DNA of 48,197 nt, taken from an uncultured Flavobacteriaceae bacterium (GTDB lineage: Bacteria; Bacteroidota; Bacteroidia; Flavobacteriales; Flavobacteriaceae). Below the pieces are notes generated by a model that worked only from the letters and a program-made list of their open reading frames with translations, was not told the DNA's origin and did no database searches. Of the stretch, positions 1-8,284 are shown piece after piece (the stretch's first letter is position 1; each line of letters opens with the position of its first letter). The stretch spans positions 1 through 48,197 of the forward strand of contig CAJQLD010000063.1 in NCBI GenBank assembly GCA_905479095.1. Reading direction: 5' to 3'. A program made the position numbers and the translations under genes.

Positions 1-1
1 T

Positions 2-250
2 TTGACACTCGTCATAATTACCCTGCCTATAGGCATAAAATATGGGGCAGATAATCCGGCAGCAATGGCCATGGGTAAAAAAATTGGTCTTGCTATTGTC
101 GTAGCAAATTTGTGTCACGGATATCTGCTTTTAAGTGAATTGATTCATCATATCCCTATCCATTTTGGAATTTTTCATTTGTGCATGGCCACAATTGTAC
201 TTTATGCGGTTGTAAGATCCTACACAACGCCAAACAGTCGTTGGAACTAA
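2..250 (+). CDS. C-terminal end of a membrane protein (5' truncated)
   Basis: This reading frame is open from the window edge to a TAA at 248-250 and gives about 82 residues. The first codon in view is a TTG, so the true start almost certainly lies upstream of the window. The segment contains two to three hydrophobic stretches (roughly residues 2-12, 28-46 and 55-71) with several histidines between them, which suggests an integral membrane protein. I do not recognise the family and assign no function. The following 180 bases separate it from the next gene and include that gene's promoter. Confidence 0.5.
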   Translation: MTLVIITLPIGIKYGADNPAAMAMGKKIGLAIVVANLCHGYLLLSELIHHIPIHFGIFHLCMATIVLYAVVRSYTTPNSRWN

Positions 251-352
251 TTCATGTGATTTAATCAACAGTGTTTCATAACAAAAGAAAAAATAAAACG
301 CCTTTTTTGTCCGCTTTAAGGGTTCTAATCCGATGAGTTATTTTAATTGCAA

Positions 353-383
353 TTTGACATTAAAAATGCTTTTTGTATCTTCG
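353..383 (+). promoter_or_regulatory. Bacteroidetes-type promoter for the secreted protein at 431
   Basis: A -33 TTTG lies at 353-356 and a -7 box TATCTTCG at 376-383, separated by 19 bases. This fits the Bacteroidetes consensus TTTG / TAnnTTTG apart from one C. Transcription would start near 390, about 40 bases before the ATG. Confidence 0.5.
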
Positions 384-430
384 AAAAGAATATAAGTTTT
401 ATATTCTTTAACCAATTTAATACACTCAAA

Positions 431-1201
431 ATGAAAAAATTAATTTTTATTCTTGCTGTTTTTGGCAGCACATTTATCAATGCGCAATCCGTGATTGAAA
501 CTACTTTTGTAGAGGTTCCTCTAGCAGAAATAGACACCTTTATCGAACTCCACAAAAAAGTCACAGACATGGCCCAAGGCGAAGGTAGAACGATTAAGGG
601 GCACTGGGCTTACAGACACTGGTATGGATCCGGAGCTTCCATTGTTCTTTATGATCAATTCGACTCTAAAGCGGATGCCATAAATGATGATTTTAGAGCG
701 GTCTATGGTGCAAACTATGCCAAACTTTCAGAAGAAGCACAAAAAGAAATGGATGCCGTATTCACGGAATGGTGGGCGTATTTTGATGGACATACCGACG
801 AAATGAGAACTATTAATTATGAGAAGTATTATGTTTCAAAAGACGCTGTTGATTGGGATATCCCTTACGTGTTTGTTGTTGGGCATTACAATACTTCAGG
901 AAGTATTGCTGATCTAGCAGACGCTTACATGGATTGGCAAGCACGCCCATTAGTAAAAGAGGGCTTACAGCTTGCTGGAGGGGCCTCTGCTCACTATAAA
1001 GGGGCGGGTTCTGATGCTCAATTTTTTAGCGCTTTCGAAAATCTTGTAGATTTTGCAACAACCGCAAGCGGTCAAGGAAGTGATAATACGGCAGCTAGAG
1101 ATACCTTTTGGAGTTTAGTTGGCGAAGGACATCAAGATCAAATTTATATTCATGTTGGCCACTTGGTTGATGGGGTGTTTGATCTTGCAGGAAAAGAATA
1201 A
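431..1201 (+). CDS. Secreted protein of unknown function, 256 aa
   Basis: I chose the ATG at 431 because it opens a clear signal peptide (MKKLIFILAVFGSTFINAQ, residues 1-19, cleavage after Ala-Gln). An in-frame upstream extension to 347 would bury that signal and would overlap the promoter. The mature protein of about 237 residues is rich in aromatic residues and has two halves of similar flavour. Each starts with a helix after a hydrophobic strand and contains a Tyr/His/Gly-rich stretch (HWYGSGASIVLYDQF near residues 63-77, and a GGASAHYKG segment in the second half). A tandem ferredoxin-like or dimeric alpha-beta-barrel fold is possible, but this is inference. It is a single-gene unit followed at once by a terminator hairpin. 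Function unknown. Confidence 0.8.
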   Translation: MKKLIFILAVFGSTFINAQSVIETTFVEVPLAEIDTFIELHKKVTDMAQGEGRTIKGHWAYRHWYGSGASIVLYDQFDSKADAINDDFRAVYGANYAKLSEEAQKEMDAVFTEWWAYFDGHTDEMRTINYEKYYVSKDAVDWDIPYVFVVGHYNTSGSIADLADAYMDWQARPLVKEGLQLAGGASAHYKGAGSDAQFFSAFENLVDFATTASGQGSDNTAARDTFWSLVGEGHQDQIYIHVGHLVDGVFDLAGKE

Positions 1202-1260
1202 TCCCTGTTCAATAAAACCCATAAGTCATTTCAGAGTTAGATGACTCTATTTAAAACAAC

Positions 1261-1291
1261 AAAAAGCCTTTTCTCAATGAAAAGGCTTTTT
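1261..1291 (+). terminator. Intrinsic terminator after the secreted protein
   Basis: Perfect inverted repeat AAAAAGCCTTTTC / GAAAAGGCTTTTT with a short loop, 60 bases after the stop at 1201. It ends in a T-run and is also flanked by an A-run, so it may also serve the convergent gene ending at 1336. Confidence 0.8.
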
Positions 1292-1335
1292 AATTTTAAA
1301 CCGTCTAATAAAATGGTGTTGTGAAATATGTTGGA

Positions 1336-1893
1336 TTAATTCGCTCCCTTAAACGCCTCTAAAATAGCGTTAAAATGGTTTTCAATTTTTGTGTCTGTAA
1401 TTCCAAACATCGTTTTTTTAGGTTTCCCATTTTTACGATGCAAATAAAGTCCTTTCAAATCATCCCACTCTACATCCATATTTTGAGACATGTTCACTGT
1501 ATTTCCAAGTTGCATGGAAACAACGATGCATTCTATACTGCCTTCATTGGTCTTGAAAACTAGGTTGTAGCGCACTGCAAAACTATTGACGTATCCCATA
1601 GACTTCATAGTATATAAGTCAGAAATTGTTTCCTGAATCACGAGTTCTTCTGCTGGAGTTGAGGACATCAAAACATCCTCTGGGTACGCATACTTAGAAG
1701 CGATGTAGTTGTACACAATTTCATAATTCTCGGCAGCAGACCGTTCATTAAATACAAAGGCAGAAGCGTTCATCACAGATTTGAGACCTGCAATAGCTTT
1801 TGTTTCATCCGTTTTTACATATTTAAATGTTGTGTCTTGGGCTTGTAGCTGACTACAAAAAATGAAGCTAATTAAAAATAAAATTGATTTCAT
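1336..1893 (-). CDS. Secreted protein of unknown function, 185 aa
   Basis: The frame opens with a signal peptide (MKSILFLISFIFCSQLQAQ, cleavage after Gln-Ala-Gln) and encodes a mature protein of about 166 residues. It is mixed alpha/beta with no cysteine in the mature part beyond one in a central strand (SIECIVV). I recognise no catalytic motif and no family. It converges on the terminator at 1261-1291. The next gene on this strand, at 2003-2641, is also a secreted protein of unknown function, but about 110 bases separate them, so joint transcription is uncertain. Confidence 0.75.
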   Translation of the reverse strand: MKSILFLISFIFCSQLQAQDTTFKYVKTDETKAIAGLKSVMNASAFVFNERSAAENYEIVYNYIASKYAYPEDVLMSSTPAEELVIQETISDLYTMKSMGYVNSFAVRYNLVFKTNEGSIECIVVSMQLGNTVNMSQNMDVEWDDLKGLYLHRKNGKPKKTMFGITDTKIENHFNAILEAFKGAN

Positions 1894-2002
1894 ATATATA
1901 TTATTTAGTGTCGGTCAGATGTGACCTCCATTTAACCTCTCAACGGAGTGTCAAGATTTAAAGATGGATTTGAGATAGTATAGTGTGATTAAAGAAAACC
2001 GT

Positions 2003-2641
2003 TTACTTGTTTTTGGTTTGGTTATAGAAATGAGCCACTTTATAAATATTATCATACTTAAACCATCTTTTATCGGTGGTACGGCTCATGAATTTTTCAT
2101 TATCATAACAAAGTCTTCTCATTTGTTTTCTAAAAACCAAGGCTGTTAGTTTAGAAATTCGGCCGTCTTTAAGCGCTAAGTAACTGAGCATTTGACCTTG
2201 ATTAAATGTAATCGAACCCGGATTATTTTGTACAACATTCGCTTTTGGGTTTTGAAAAATAGTAAGATGTTCCCCATAATATAGAGTGACATAAAACAGA
2301 CGTTTCCCATATATTTTTTTAAAGTTTTTAGGCAACGAAAGAATAATCAGTCCATCATAAGAGATCAACTGGCAATCGGCCGCTTTAATGGTTCTTGCTT
2401 TATCGCCTTTTTTCACTCTATAACGGAATGAATTGATGTCATTCTCTTTATACGTATAGCCTTTAACTTGACCCACAAGCTCACTGCCATCAGCTAATAC
2501 AATGGTTCCAGGGAGCCATGATGAACCCACGAATTTCTTGGTCGTTGAAGTGTTTCCACTGTTGTAATATGATTTTGTAGTCTGTGCTACTGCAGTTGCG
2601 CCTATGATTAGAAAGGCAAAAATAATAAGTTGTTTTCGCAT
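2003..2641 (-). CDS. Secreted protein of unknown function, 212 aa
   Basis: Signal peptide MRKQLIIFAFLIIGATAVAQ (residues 1-20) is followed by a Ser/Thr/Asn-rich linker. A beta-rich domain then begins with a WLPGTIVLADGSELVGQVKG segment near residues 43-62, a pattern seen in many flavobacterial periplasmic or surface proteins without assigned role. The C-terminal third is basic and aromatic (MRRLCYDNEKFM). No enzymatic motif is visible. The upstream neighbour on the same strand is the 65-residue protein at 2742-2939, with a terminator hairpin between them, so this gene probably has its own promoter. Function unknown. Confidence 0.75.
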   Translation of the reverse strand: MRKQLIIFAFLIIGATAVAQTTKSYYNSGNTSTTKKFVGSSWLPGTIVLADGSELVGQVKGYTYKENDINSFRYRVKKGDKARTIKAADCQLISYDGLIILSLPKNFKKIYGKRLFYVTLYYGEHLTIFQNPKANVVQNNPGSITFNQGQMLSYLALKDGRISKLTALVFRKQMRRLCYDNEKFMSRTTDKRWFKYDNIYKVAHFYNQTKNK

Positions 2642-2694
2642 GATTGGTTAATTTGTTTGCAATTTAAGCTATTTATTATGGATATGAAACAAAA

Positions 2695-2719
2695 AAAGCC
2701 CACTCTGTGAGCGGGCTTT
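2695..2719 (-). terminator. Intrinsic terminator after the 65-aa gene
   Basis: Inverted repeat AAAGCCCACTC / GAGCGGGCTTT with one mismatched pair and a 3-base loop, lying 23 bases beyond the stop of the minus-strand gene at 2742. On the minus strand it is followed by a T-run (the A-run at 2689-2697). Confidence 0.75.
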
Positions 2720-2741
2720 AGATTGTTTAGATTGGAAAACT

Positions 2742-2939
2742 TTAAACGGCCTTCTTTACAAAAGGTAATCCAGTTTTTTCGTTTTCTACAATCATTTTTC
2801 CATCAGGAAGATCACATGTATTATCACGCTCATCTTTTGCGAAATAATAAATAGTTTGTTCTCTACCACCTTTAAGAATTACATCTTTAGTGTGTAAAAA
2901 ATACGTCTTTCCTTTGCTATTTTTGAATGAATATCCCAT
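2742..2939 (-). CDS. Small conserved protein, 65 aa
   Basis: Sixty-five residues with a compact beta-strand pattern: YFLHTKDVILKGGREQTIYY, then FAKDERDNTCDLPDGK, then a VENEKTGLPFVKK tail. From memory, short proteins with this succession (a KGGR-x-QTIYYF strand, then CDLPxGxxVVENxxTGLP) occur in many bacteria, including cyanobacteria and Bacteroidetes, without known function. There is no signal peptide and no membrane segment, so it is presumably cytoplasmic. The gene has its own terminator, and an AT-rich stretch of about 90 bases precedes it. Assignment to a real gene is firm because of the clean frame, the ATG start and the terminator; the role is unknown. Confidence 0.75.
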   Translation of the reverse strand: MGYSFKNSKGKTYFLHTKDVILKGGREQTIYYFAKDERDNTCDLPDGKMIVENEKTGLPFVKKAV

Positions 2940-3031
2940 AATATATATTTATTTTAGTCTAAATTACAAAAATTAGTTTGTTCTTTCCAAAAAAAATATC
3001 AGATAAATGCTGTTTTTTTTAAAAACTAATC

Positions 3032-3877
3032 CTAATTGTTAATAAAATGGGTGATTTTGGAGTGAATTTGCTGTAAATACGGTGGTAATTCATCAAATAG
3101 CCAAGGATGCTGACTTCCAAACACATGATTTGCGCCTTCCAATACGGCCAAATATGCGTTAGGACACCACGTATGTAGCATCAGAGCCTCCTCTAAATGA
3201 ACACTTGTGTCATGATCGCCATGAATAATAAGGAATGGCAGCTGTAATTTTTTAACGGCCGTTTGAATCGTAAGTCTGGATTCATTTGCCATAAAATTTT
3301 CGTAGAATTGATAATAGTGAGGCATTTGTTGTTTTGTACGGCCATTCATTACAAAACGGACGCCTTCCGATTTCCAAGTTTTAAGATCGGCTCCTTTTGG
3401 AAACCTCGATTTAAAATCTGAAACACCCGCCAAACTCACTAGCTTTTTAACTCGGGAATCTTCGGCGGCTTTAAGAGTTACAATGCCACCACCTCGACTG
3501 TGTCCAACTAAAATAATATTAGAGGTGTTAATATTCGGATGCTTTGCATAGGTCGTTTCTACCCAATTAAGCACCGCGTTCAAATCGTCCAGTTCTTTTG
3601 TATAATTATTATGACCAAAAGCTTCGAGGTCAGGAAAATCGATGGGTTGCTTAACAGTCCCGCCATTGTGAGAAAAATTAAACTTTAAGACCGCTGTACC
3701 AGATGCGGCAAATGCTTCTGCAAGCAAACTCCAAGCGCCCCAGTCTTTAAAACCTTTATACCCATGGCAAAAGATAATTAGTGGTGCGTATTCAATAGCG
3801 TTATTATAAAATACATCTAATAAGATCGGACGGCAATGCGGTCCTTTAATATCGATATTTTTTTTAGTTACAACCAT
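3032..3877 (-). CDS. Alpha/beta hydrolase, dienelactone hydrolase or peptidase-like
   Basis: A 281-residue serine hydrolase of the alpha/beta fold. The oxyanion-hole strand is IIFCHGYKGF (residues 34-43), the nucleophile elbow is GHSRGG with Ser127, the acid is one of the Asp residues in IIHGDHDTS (221 or 223), and the catalytic histidine is in EGANHVF (His251). There is no signal peptide, so it acts in the cytoplasm. Its ATG overlaps the stop of the upstream nuclease gene by one base (TAATG), so the two are translationally coupled. That does not by itself imply shared function. The substrate cannot be read from the sequence; prolyl-oligopeptidase-like peptidase, esterase or acyl hydrolase are all possible. 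Confidence 0.85.
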   Translation of the reverse strand: MVVTKKNIDIKGPHCRPILLDVFYNNAIEYAPLIIFCHGYKGFKDWGAWSLLAEAFAASGTAVLKFNFSHNGGTVKQPIDFPDLEAFGHNNYTKELDDLNAVLNWVETTYAKHPNINTSNIILVGHSRGGGIVTLKAAEDSRVKKLVSLAGVSDFKSRFPKGADLKTWKSEGVRFVMNGRTKQQMPHYYQFYENFMANESRLTIQTAVKKLQLPFLIIHGDHDTSVHLEEALMLHTWCPNAYLAVLEGANHVFGSQHPWLFDELPPYLQQIHSKITHFINN

Positions 3878-6633
3878 TAAACTTCTTTTTCGATAAAATC
3901 AATATCTTGGTTAAAGAGCTCCAAAATTAGCTTTTTAAGCTCCAACTCGTAGTTCTCTAAAGTTTCAATAGATAGGAGCGTCGTTTTTTGAGCATAAGCC
4001 CCTGGCTTATCTTTCTTTGCAAACTTAAGCAATCCTGATTTGAGGTTTTTAAACGAAATGATTCCCGCTTCAACTGCTGTTGTAAAAGGGGCCTGGGTGT
4101 TTATCATATAGGCATACGTCAAGATTTGAAAACTTTTACTGTACGCTTTATAGTCTGAGGTCAAATCTTCCCAATTCACGAGTTCTAACTCGGATTGAGA
4201 AACTTGAGAGGTCTTATAGTCAATGATTCGTTGGGTGCCATTACAGGTGTCTACCCTGTCAATCGTTCCAATTAATTGAACCGGTGTTTGGAGTTCGGGA
4301 ATATCAATTGCCACTGCAATCTTTGATTCAATTGCGTCAATTTTAATTTGATCACCATTATTGATACACGCTAATTCGTACGCCAAAAAATTAGAAACAT
4401 AGCGTTTCGCTATTTCAAAACTAATAAGATTTAAGCCCGTTGTGATATCGCCTTCTTTAAAGAGCTCCTTAAAATAGCGAGTCACGGTGGGTTCGATTTT
4501 GGGTTTTAAAGCAGTGATCATTGCCGCATCCAACACACAGCCTACAAAAGGGGTGTAAAAAGCTTCTAACGTATTATGAATAACACTTCCAAAGGTGTTC
4601 GCAGCGATCGTTTCTTCCAAAAGGTTTTCTGCCTTGACACCCAAAATTTTCTGGTTGTAAAAGTCGATGGGATTTCGAATATATTGACTCAGAGAAGAGG
4701 GTGAAAATCCTTTTTCGGCCACACGTTTGAGTTGGGATAAAATTTCAGGTGATTTTTTGACGGCCAATAGTTGAGGCGTGATTTGTGGTGTCTCTGGGAT
4801 CACTATTTTGTGATCTAATTCATGATGTGCTTCAAATTCTAGTTGGGTTATAAATCGACTGCGTTCACCGCCACTCAACACATCGGGTTCTGTATTGTAT
4901 ATAATATGGGCATGCTTCGCACGTTGAAGCAAACGGTAAAAATGATAGGTATAAACCGCATCCTTTTCTTTATAGGTTGGCAAGCCGTTTTCGACTTTAA
5001 CATCAAACGGAATAAATGAATTGTTCGTTTTCCCTGCAGGTAAAACACCTTCATTCACAGAAACAATGATCACAGTCTCAAAGTCTAATACCCGCGATTC
5101 GAGCATTCCCATGATTTGCAGTCCTTTTAAAGGTTGGCCTTTAAAATCAAGCGTTTCCGAGCTTAATAATTCCTTGTAAAGGTTTTGTAAAACTTTAATA
5201 CTTGTGAGATAGCTATATGATTTATTTAACCGCTGTAAATGATTAAATATTTCAGAAAAACGATATAAATACTCTAAAGGTAAAAGATGGTTGTTTTTAG
5301 AAGTGGAATAATGATCTTTAAGTTTAAAGATAAGAGTCAAAACACTTTCGATTGCTTTGGTTGGCTGGTCATTCCAGGTTCCGAACAAAAGTTCTAAAAC
5401 AGTATCATGATCTGGTGCGATTGCAATGATTTGATCTTTCGTAAGACTTACTAAGTTTTGATTTTTGATGGTTGTCATAATCAATTGTGCAGCATCCTGA
5501 TCTTGAGTTTGAAACAAGGGACGTACAAATTGGTGGGATAAGACCGCAATGACATCTTGGTAGTAATAATGTGACGATGCTTCTTTTTGGAGTTGAAACC
5601 ATTGGTCTATAAAAGCGGCAAAAGGAATTTGTTTTAAAGGCAACCCCATCGTGATATTAATGTCTTCAATCGAGCTTGGAATCGAATTCAATATTGGGAT
5701 TAGCAAATCCTCATTTCCTAAAACCAACGCTGTGTTTTGAAGCTTATTTTCGGAGAATAGTCGTTGTAACAACGCGCCTACGTATTTAACCTGACCTATG
5801 TTTTTTGGTGTTCCGACTACGGATATATGTTTGGGTTTGGTATAATAATTAGAAACCCATTTTATAGGGTGGGATTTGAAATGTTTCCATGCTTTTTGAT
5901 GTTGTCTTATAAAGTAGCCCGCATCGTGTTGGGGCGTTTCTAAAAACGTTTGATCAATATCCCAATAGATCGTTGCTTTGTTTTGTTTTAGTAATTCCTG
6001 AATAATGGTGGATTCCGAAGCATTTAAAGCATTAAACCCTAAAAACACATGTGATGTATCGGGGTTATTCTGAATATACCCCTCAAGTTTTTCGACGGCT
6101 TCTCGGTAAATCAATCCCTGATAGCCTGCTCCTTTTTGAAGGAGGTGCTTTGTAAACTTTTTGTAATATTTATAAATTTGTTTCCAAAAAAACAAATAAC
6201 CTTTAATAAGCGGCGTCGAATTCGCCTCTAAGGACCAGTGATTTAATTCTTGAATTGCTGAGAGGTACTCAAAAATCTGATCTTGTGGTATTAAATAGCG
6301 ATCAATTTCATTAAAATCTTGGAGTACAATAGGGGCCCACTTTGAAAAACTATCAAAAGAATCTTGTTCATTTTGAGGGGTTAGTTCTAAATAAACCTCG
6401 TAAAATTCAAAAAGAAGTTCGGTATTACTTAGAAGTCTGAGTTCAGACAACTCTTCAATAAAGGTCTCAACTGCAATGATTTGAGGTAAAAAGCTAGTGG
6501 TTTTATTTAATTTAGACCACTCCATTTTAAGAAACAGCCCAGCCCGTTTATTCGGAAGAATAAGGCTTAGTTTGGAAACATCTTTCGAGTGTGCTTCTAA
6601 GTCTTTTAGAACGTCATAAATAAAACTTGTCAT
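3877..6633 (-). CDS. addB: AddB-like PD-(D/E)XK nuclease subunit
   Basis: A 918-residue protein. Its N-terminus carries the degenerate helicase-like start of the AddB family (LILPNKRAGLFL) and a middle VSVNEGVLP segment typical of the inactive helicase half. The C-terminal RecB-type nuclease reads GTIDRVD (Asp792) then IIDYKT (Asp805, Lys807), followed by a QILTYAYM helix. No intact Walker A is visible, as expected for a non-ATPase partner. The nuclease entry segment (LSQYIRNPIDFYNQ) lacks the cysteines that hold the iron-sulfur cluster in Bacillus AddB. Its partner is the UvrD-type helicase-nuclease at 8285-11422. Together they would process double-strand breaks for RecA. The downstream hydrolase starts within its stop codon. 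Confidence 0.85.
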   Translation of the reverse strand: MTSFIYDVLKDLEAHSKDVSKLSLILPNKRAGLFLKMEWSKLNKTTSFLPQIIAVETFIEELSELRLLSNTELLFEFYEVYLELTPQNEQDSFDSFSKWAPIVLQDFNEIDRYLIPQDQIFEYLSAIQELNHWSLEANSTPLIKGYLFFWKQIYKYYKKFTKHLLQKGAGYQGLIYREAVEKLEGYIQNNPDTSHVFLGFNALNASESTIIQELLKQNKATIYWDIDQTFLETPQHDAGYFIRQHQKAWKHFKSHPIKWVSNYYTKPKHISVVGTPKNIGQVKYVGALLQRLFSENKLQNTALVLGNEDLLIPILNSIPSSIEDINITMGLPLKQIPFAAFIDQWFQLQKEASSHYYYQDVIAVLSHQFVRPLFQTQDQDAAQLIMTTIKNQNLVSLTKDQIIAIAPDHDTVLELLFGTWNDQPTKAIESVLTLIFKLKDHYSTSKNNHLLPLEYLYRFSEIFNHLQRLNKSYSYLTSIKVLQNLYKELLSSETLDFKGQPLKGLQIMGMLESRVLDFETVIIVSVNEGVLPAGKTNNSFIPFDVKVENGLPTYKEKDAVYTYHFYRLLQRAKHAHIIYNTEPDVLSGGERSRFITQLEFEAHHELDHKIVIPETPQITPQLLAVKKSPEILSQLKRVAEKGFSPSSLSQYIRNPIDFYNQKILGVKAENLLEETIAANTFGSVIHNTLEAFYTPFVGCVLDAAMITALKPKIEPTVTRYFKELFKEGDITTGLNLISFEIAKRYVSNFLAYELACINNGDQIKIDAIESKIAVAIDIPELQTPVQLIGTIDRVDTCNGTQRIIDYKTSQVSQSELELVNWEDLTSDYKAYSKSFQILTYAYMINTQAPFTTAVEAGIISFKNLKSGLLKFAKKDKPGAYAQKTTLLSIETLENYELELKKLILELFNQDIDFIEKEV

Positions 6634-6647
6634 GTTATAAAAATAAA

Positions 6648-6675
6648 AAAACGCTTCGCAATAGCGAAGCGTTTT
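6648..6675 (-). terminator. Intrinsic terminator after the OmpA/TSP3 gene
   Basis: Perfect inverted repeat AAAACGCTTCGC / GCGAAGCGTTTT with a 4-base loop, 28 bases after the OmpA stop and followed by T residues on the minus strand. It separates the OmpA gene from the nuclease gene that starts at 6633. Confidence 0.85.
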
Positions 6676-6702
6676 AAGCTTTTTATTATGTAGTGGTAAT
6701 AA

Positions 6703-8133
6703 CTACTTTGCTAATTTAACTTCTACACGTCTGTTAGCAGCTCTTCCTGCAGCAGTCATGTTAGATTCAATTGGAGTTGTTTCACCATATCCAACAGTTG
6801 TTAATCTTTCCGCAGAAACACCATTCGATGTAAAGTAGTTTACAACAGCATTCGCTCTAGATTCAGATAATCTTTGATTAAATGCTTTGCTAGAAATACT
6901 GTCTGTATGACCTTCAACGATAAAGTTTGCTTTTGGATATTCATTAAGAATTCCTGTAATTGCTTGTAGCGTTGGAAATGCTGATTTCTTGAAATTTGAT
7001 TTCCCTAAGCTAAAGTTTATTGTTCTTGCGTAGTTTGTAAGTTGAGTCTGTACATCTTCTGTAGGAAGAACAACCTCAGGACAACCGTTGTTTGCAACAG
7101 TTCCTGCTTCAGTAGGACAGTTATCGTCTTTGTCTAACACACCGTCACTATCACCATCTTTCCAAGGACATCCACCATTTGCAACTGGACCTGCCTCATT
7201 TGGACATGTATCTTGTGCATTGGCAACACCATCTGAATCTGAATCTGGACAACCAGCTAATGCCTTTAATCCTGCTTCATTTGGACAATTGTCTTTATTA
7301 TCAGAAACGCCATCACCATCAGTATCAGGACACCCTTTAAATTCTGCTAATCCTGCTTCATTTGGACAAGCATCTTCTGAATCTTGAATACCATCTGCAT
7401 CAGAATCTGGACATCCATCAAATTGTGCTAAACCAGCAACTTCTGGACAGGTATCGTCTTTATCATACACGCCATCGCCATCAGTATCAACTCCACCGAA
7501 CTTTACAGAAAGTCCTAACGAGTGCTGAAAGTGCGATGTTAATTGTTTTTCAAATGAATTCTTGTAAGTCGATTGTGCCGTAAGACCAAAATTCTTAGTA
7601 ATCCAATATGCAACGCCTACTGTTCCGTTAAACGTCGCTGAACCAGCTAAATCACTCGTAGAGTCATCTGATGCAATCGTATTATATTTACCCTTTTCGA
7701 TCCAAGTATAACCCCCACCGATAGCTAAAAAAGGCTCAAGTCTTGATGTGTTTAAAAGCGTAGATAAACTATACTTTACGTTTGCATCAACACCATAATA
7801 CATAAGGTTATCTACTGCAACACTAGGCTCGCCTTCTAAAGAACCCCATTTTTCAATTCTGTTCATTGATCCAGAAATACCGATTGAAAAATCGTTATCA
7901 AGATACCTTTGTACAGAAAGCGTTGAAAATGCAGGAAGGACATTCCAATGATCAGAGACGTTAAAGAACTCTCCAAAGAAATCTCCCTGTGGAGCATCTT
8001 CTCCAACTGGATAAACATCAACGGCGTTAACGCCTATTGTAATTTGCCAAGGATTGTTACTGTCCTGAGCGTTCACATTGCCAATCACAACGATTAGTAA
8101 AGTGGATAGAATTAATCTGCTAAGATTTTTCAT
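6703..8133 (-). CDS. OmpA-family outer-membrane protein with five TSP3 repeats
   Basis: A 476-residue outer-membrane protein with a signal peptide at residues 1-23 (ends NVNAQ). An eight-strand-type beta barrel follows at about 24-213. Five Asp-rich calcium-binding thrombospondin type 3 repeats lie at 216-352 (pattern DTDGDGVxDxxDxCPxxAG). The C-terminal OmpA domain at about 365-476 contains the peptidoglycan-binding Asp411 (EGHTDS) and Arg426 (LSESRA). The protein should tie the outer membrane to the cell wall. It stands alone between the AddA-like and AddB-like genes, with its own well-formed promoter at 8165-8195 and its own terminator, so it is probably transcribed independently and strongly. 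Function in adhesion or envelope integrity is inferred from the family. Confidence 0.92.
   Translation of the reverse strand: MKNLSRLILSTLLIVVIGNVNAQDSNNPWQITIGVNAVDVYPVGEDAPQGDFFGEFFNVSDHWNVLPAFSTLSVQRYLDNDFSIGISGSMNRIEKWGSLEGEPSVAVDNLMYYGVDANVKYSLSTLLNTSRLEPFLAIGGGYTWIEKGKYNTIASDDSTSDLAGSATFNGTVGVAYWITKNFGLTAQSTYKNSFEKQLTSHFQHSLGLSVKFGGVDTDGDGVYDKDDTCPEVAGLAQFDGCPDSDADGIQDSEDACPNEAGLAEFKGCPDTDGDGVSDNKDNCPNEAGLKALAGCPDSDSDGVANAQDTCPNEAGPVANGGCPWKDGDSDGVLDKDDNCPTEAGTVANNGCPEVVLPTEDVQTQLTNYARTINFSLGKSNFKKSAFPTLQAITGILNEYPKANFIVEGHTDSISSKAFNQRLSESRANAVVNYFTSNGVSAERLTTVGYGETTPIESNMTAAGRAANRRVEVKLAK
7078..7488 (-). repeat. Five tandem TSP3 (calcium-binding) repeat units within the OmpA gene
   Basis: Coding repeats of about 26 codons each, with a shared CPNEAG / GCPDSD pattern and loops of the DxDxDG type. 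They are diverged at the DNA level, so this is a protein repeat and not a CRISPR or satellite. Confidence 0.85.
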
Positions 8134-8164
8134 ATTAGTTAAATTTAGTATTTTTAATTGCTTG

Positions 8165-8195
8165 CAAAAGTATGGTGTTAATCATAGAAAACAAA
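8165..8195 (-). promoter_or_regulatory. Promoter of the OmpA/TSP3 gene
   Basis: Read on the minus strand, a -33 TTTG (8192-8195) and a -7 box TACTTTTG (8165-8172) are separated by 19 bases, a full match to the Bacteroidetes consensus TTTG-N19-TAnnTTTG. The ATG at 8133 lies about 30 bases beyond. Confidence 0.65.
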
Positions 8196-8284
8196 TTTAA
8201 AATCAAAAAAAATGCTAATAATGTATAAGTGTATTTGAATTAAACTTCAATAATTGTGTTTTTAAGCAAGTTAAATGCTGTTTT

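Noticed and set aside
319-331. GGGTTCTAATCC resembling a tRNA T-arm
   Set aside because: No acceptor stem, anticodon arm or D-arm can be placed around it, and the segment lies just upstream of a good promoter.
7088-7387. Plus-strand open frame of 99 codons opposite the TSP3 repeats
   Set aside because: Its Pro/Ser-rich repeats mirror the Asp-rich repeats of the OmpA gene; it is an antisense shadow with no start context of its own.
7078-7488. Short repeated DNA that could suggest a CRISPR array
   Set aside because: Repeats are in frame, diverged and encode TSP3 units; there are no identical repeats with unique spacers.
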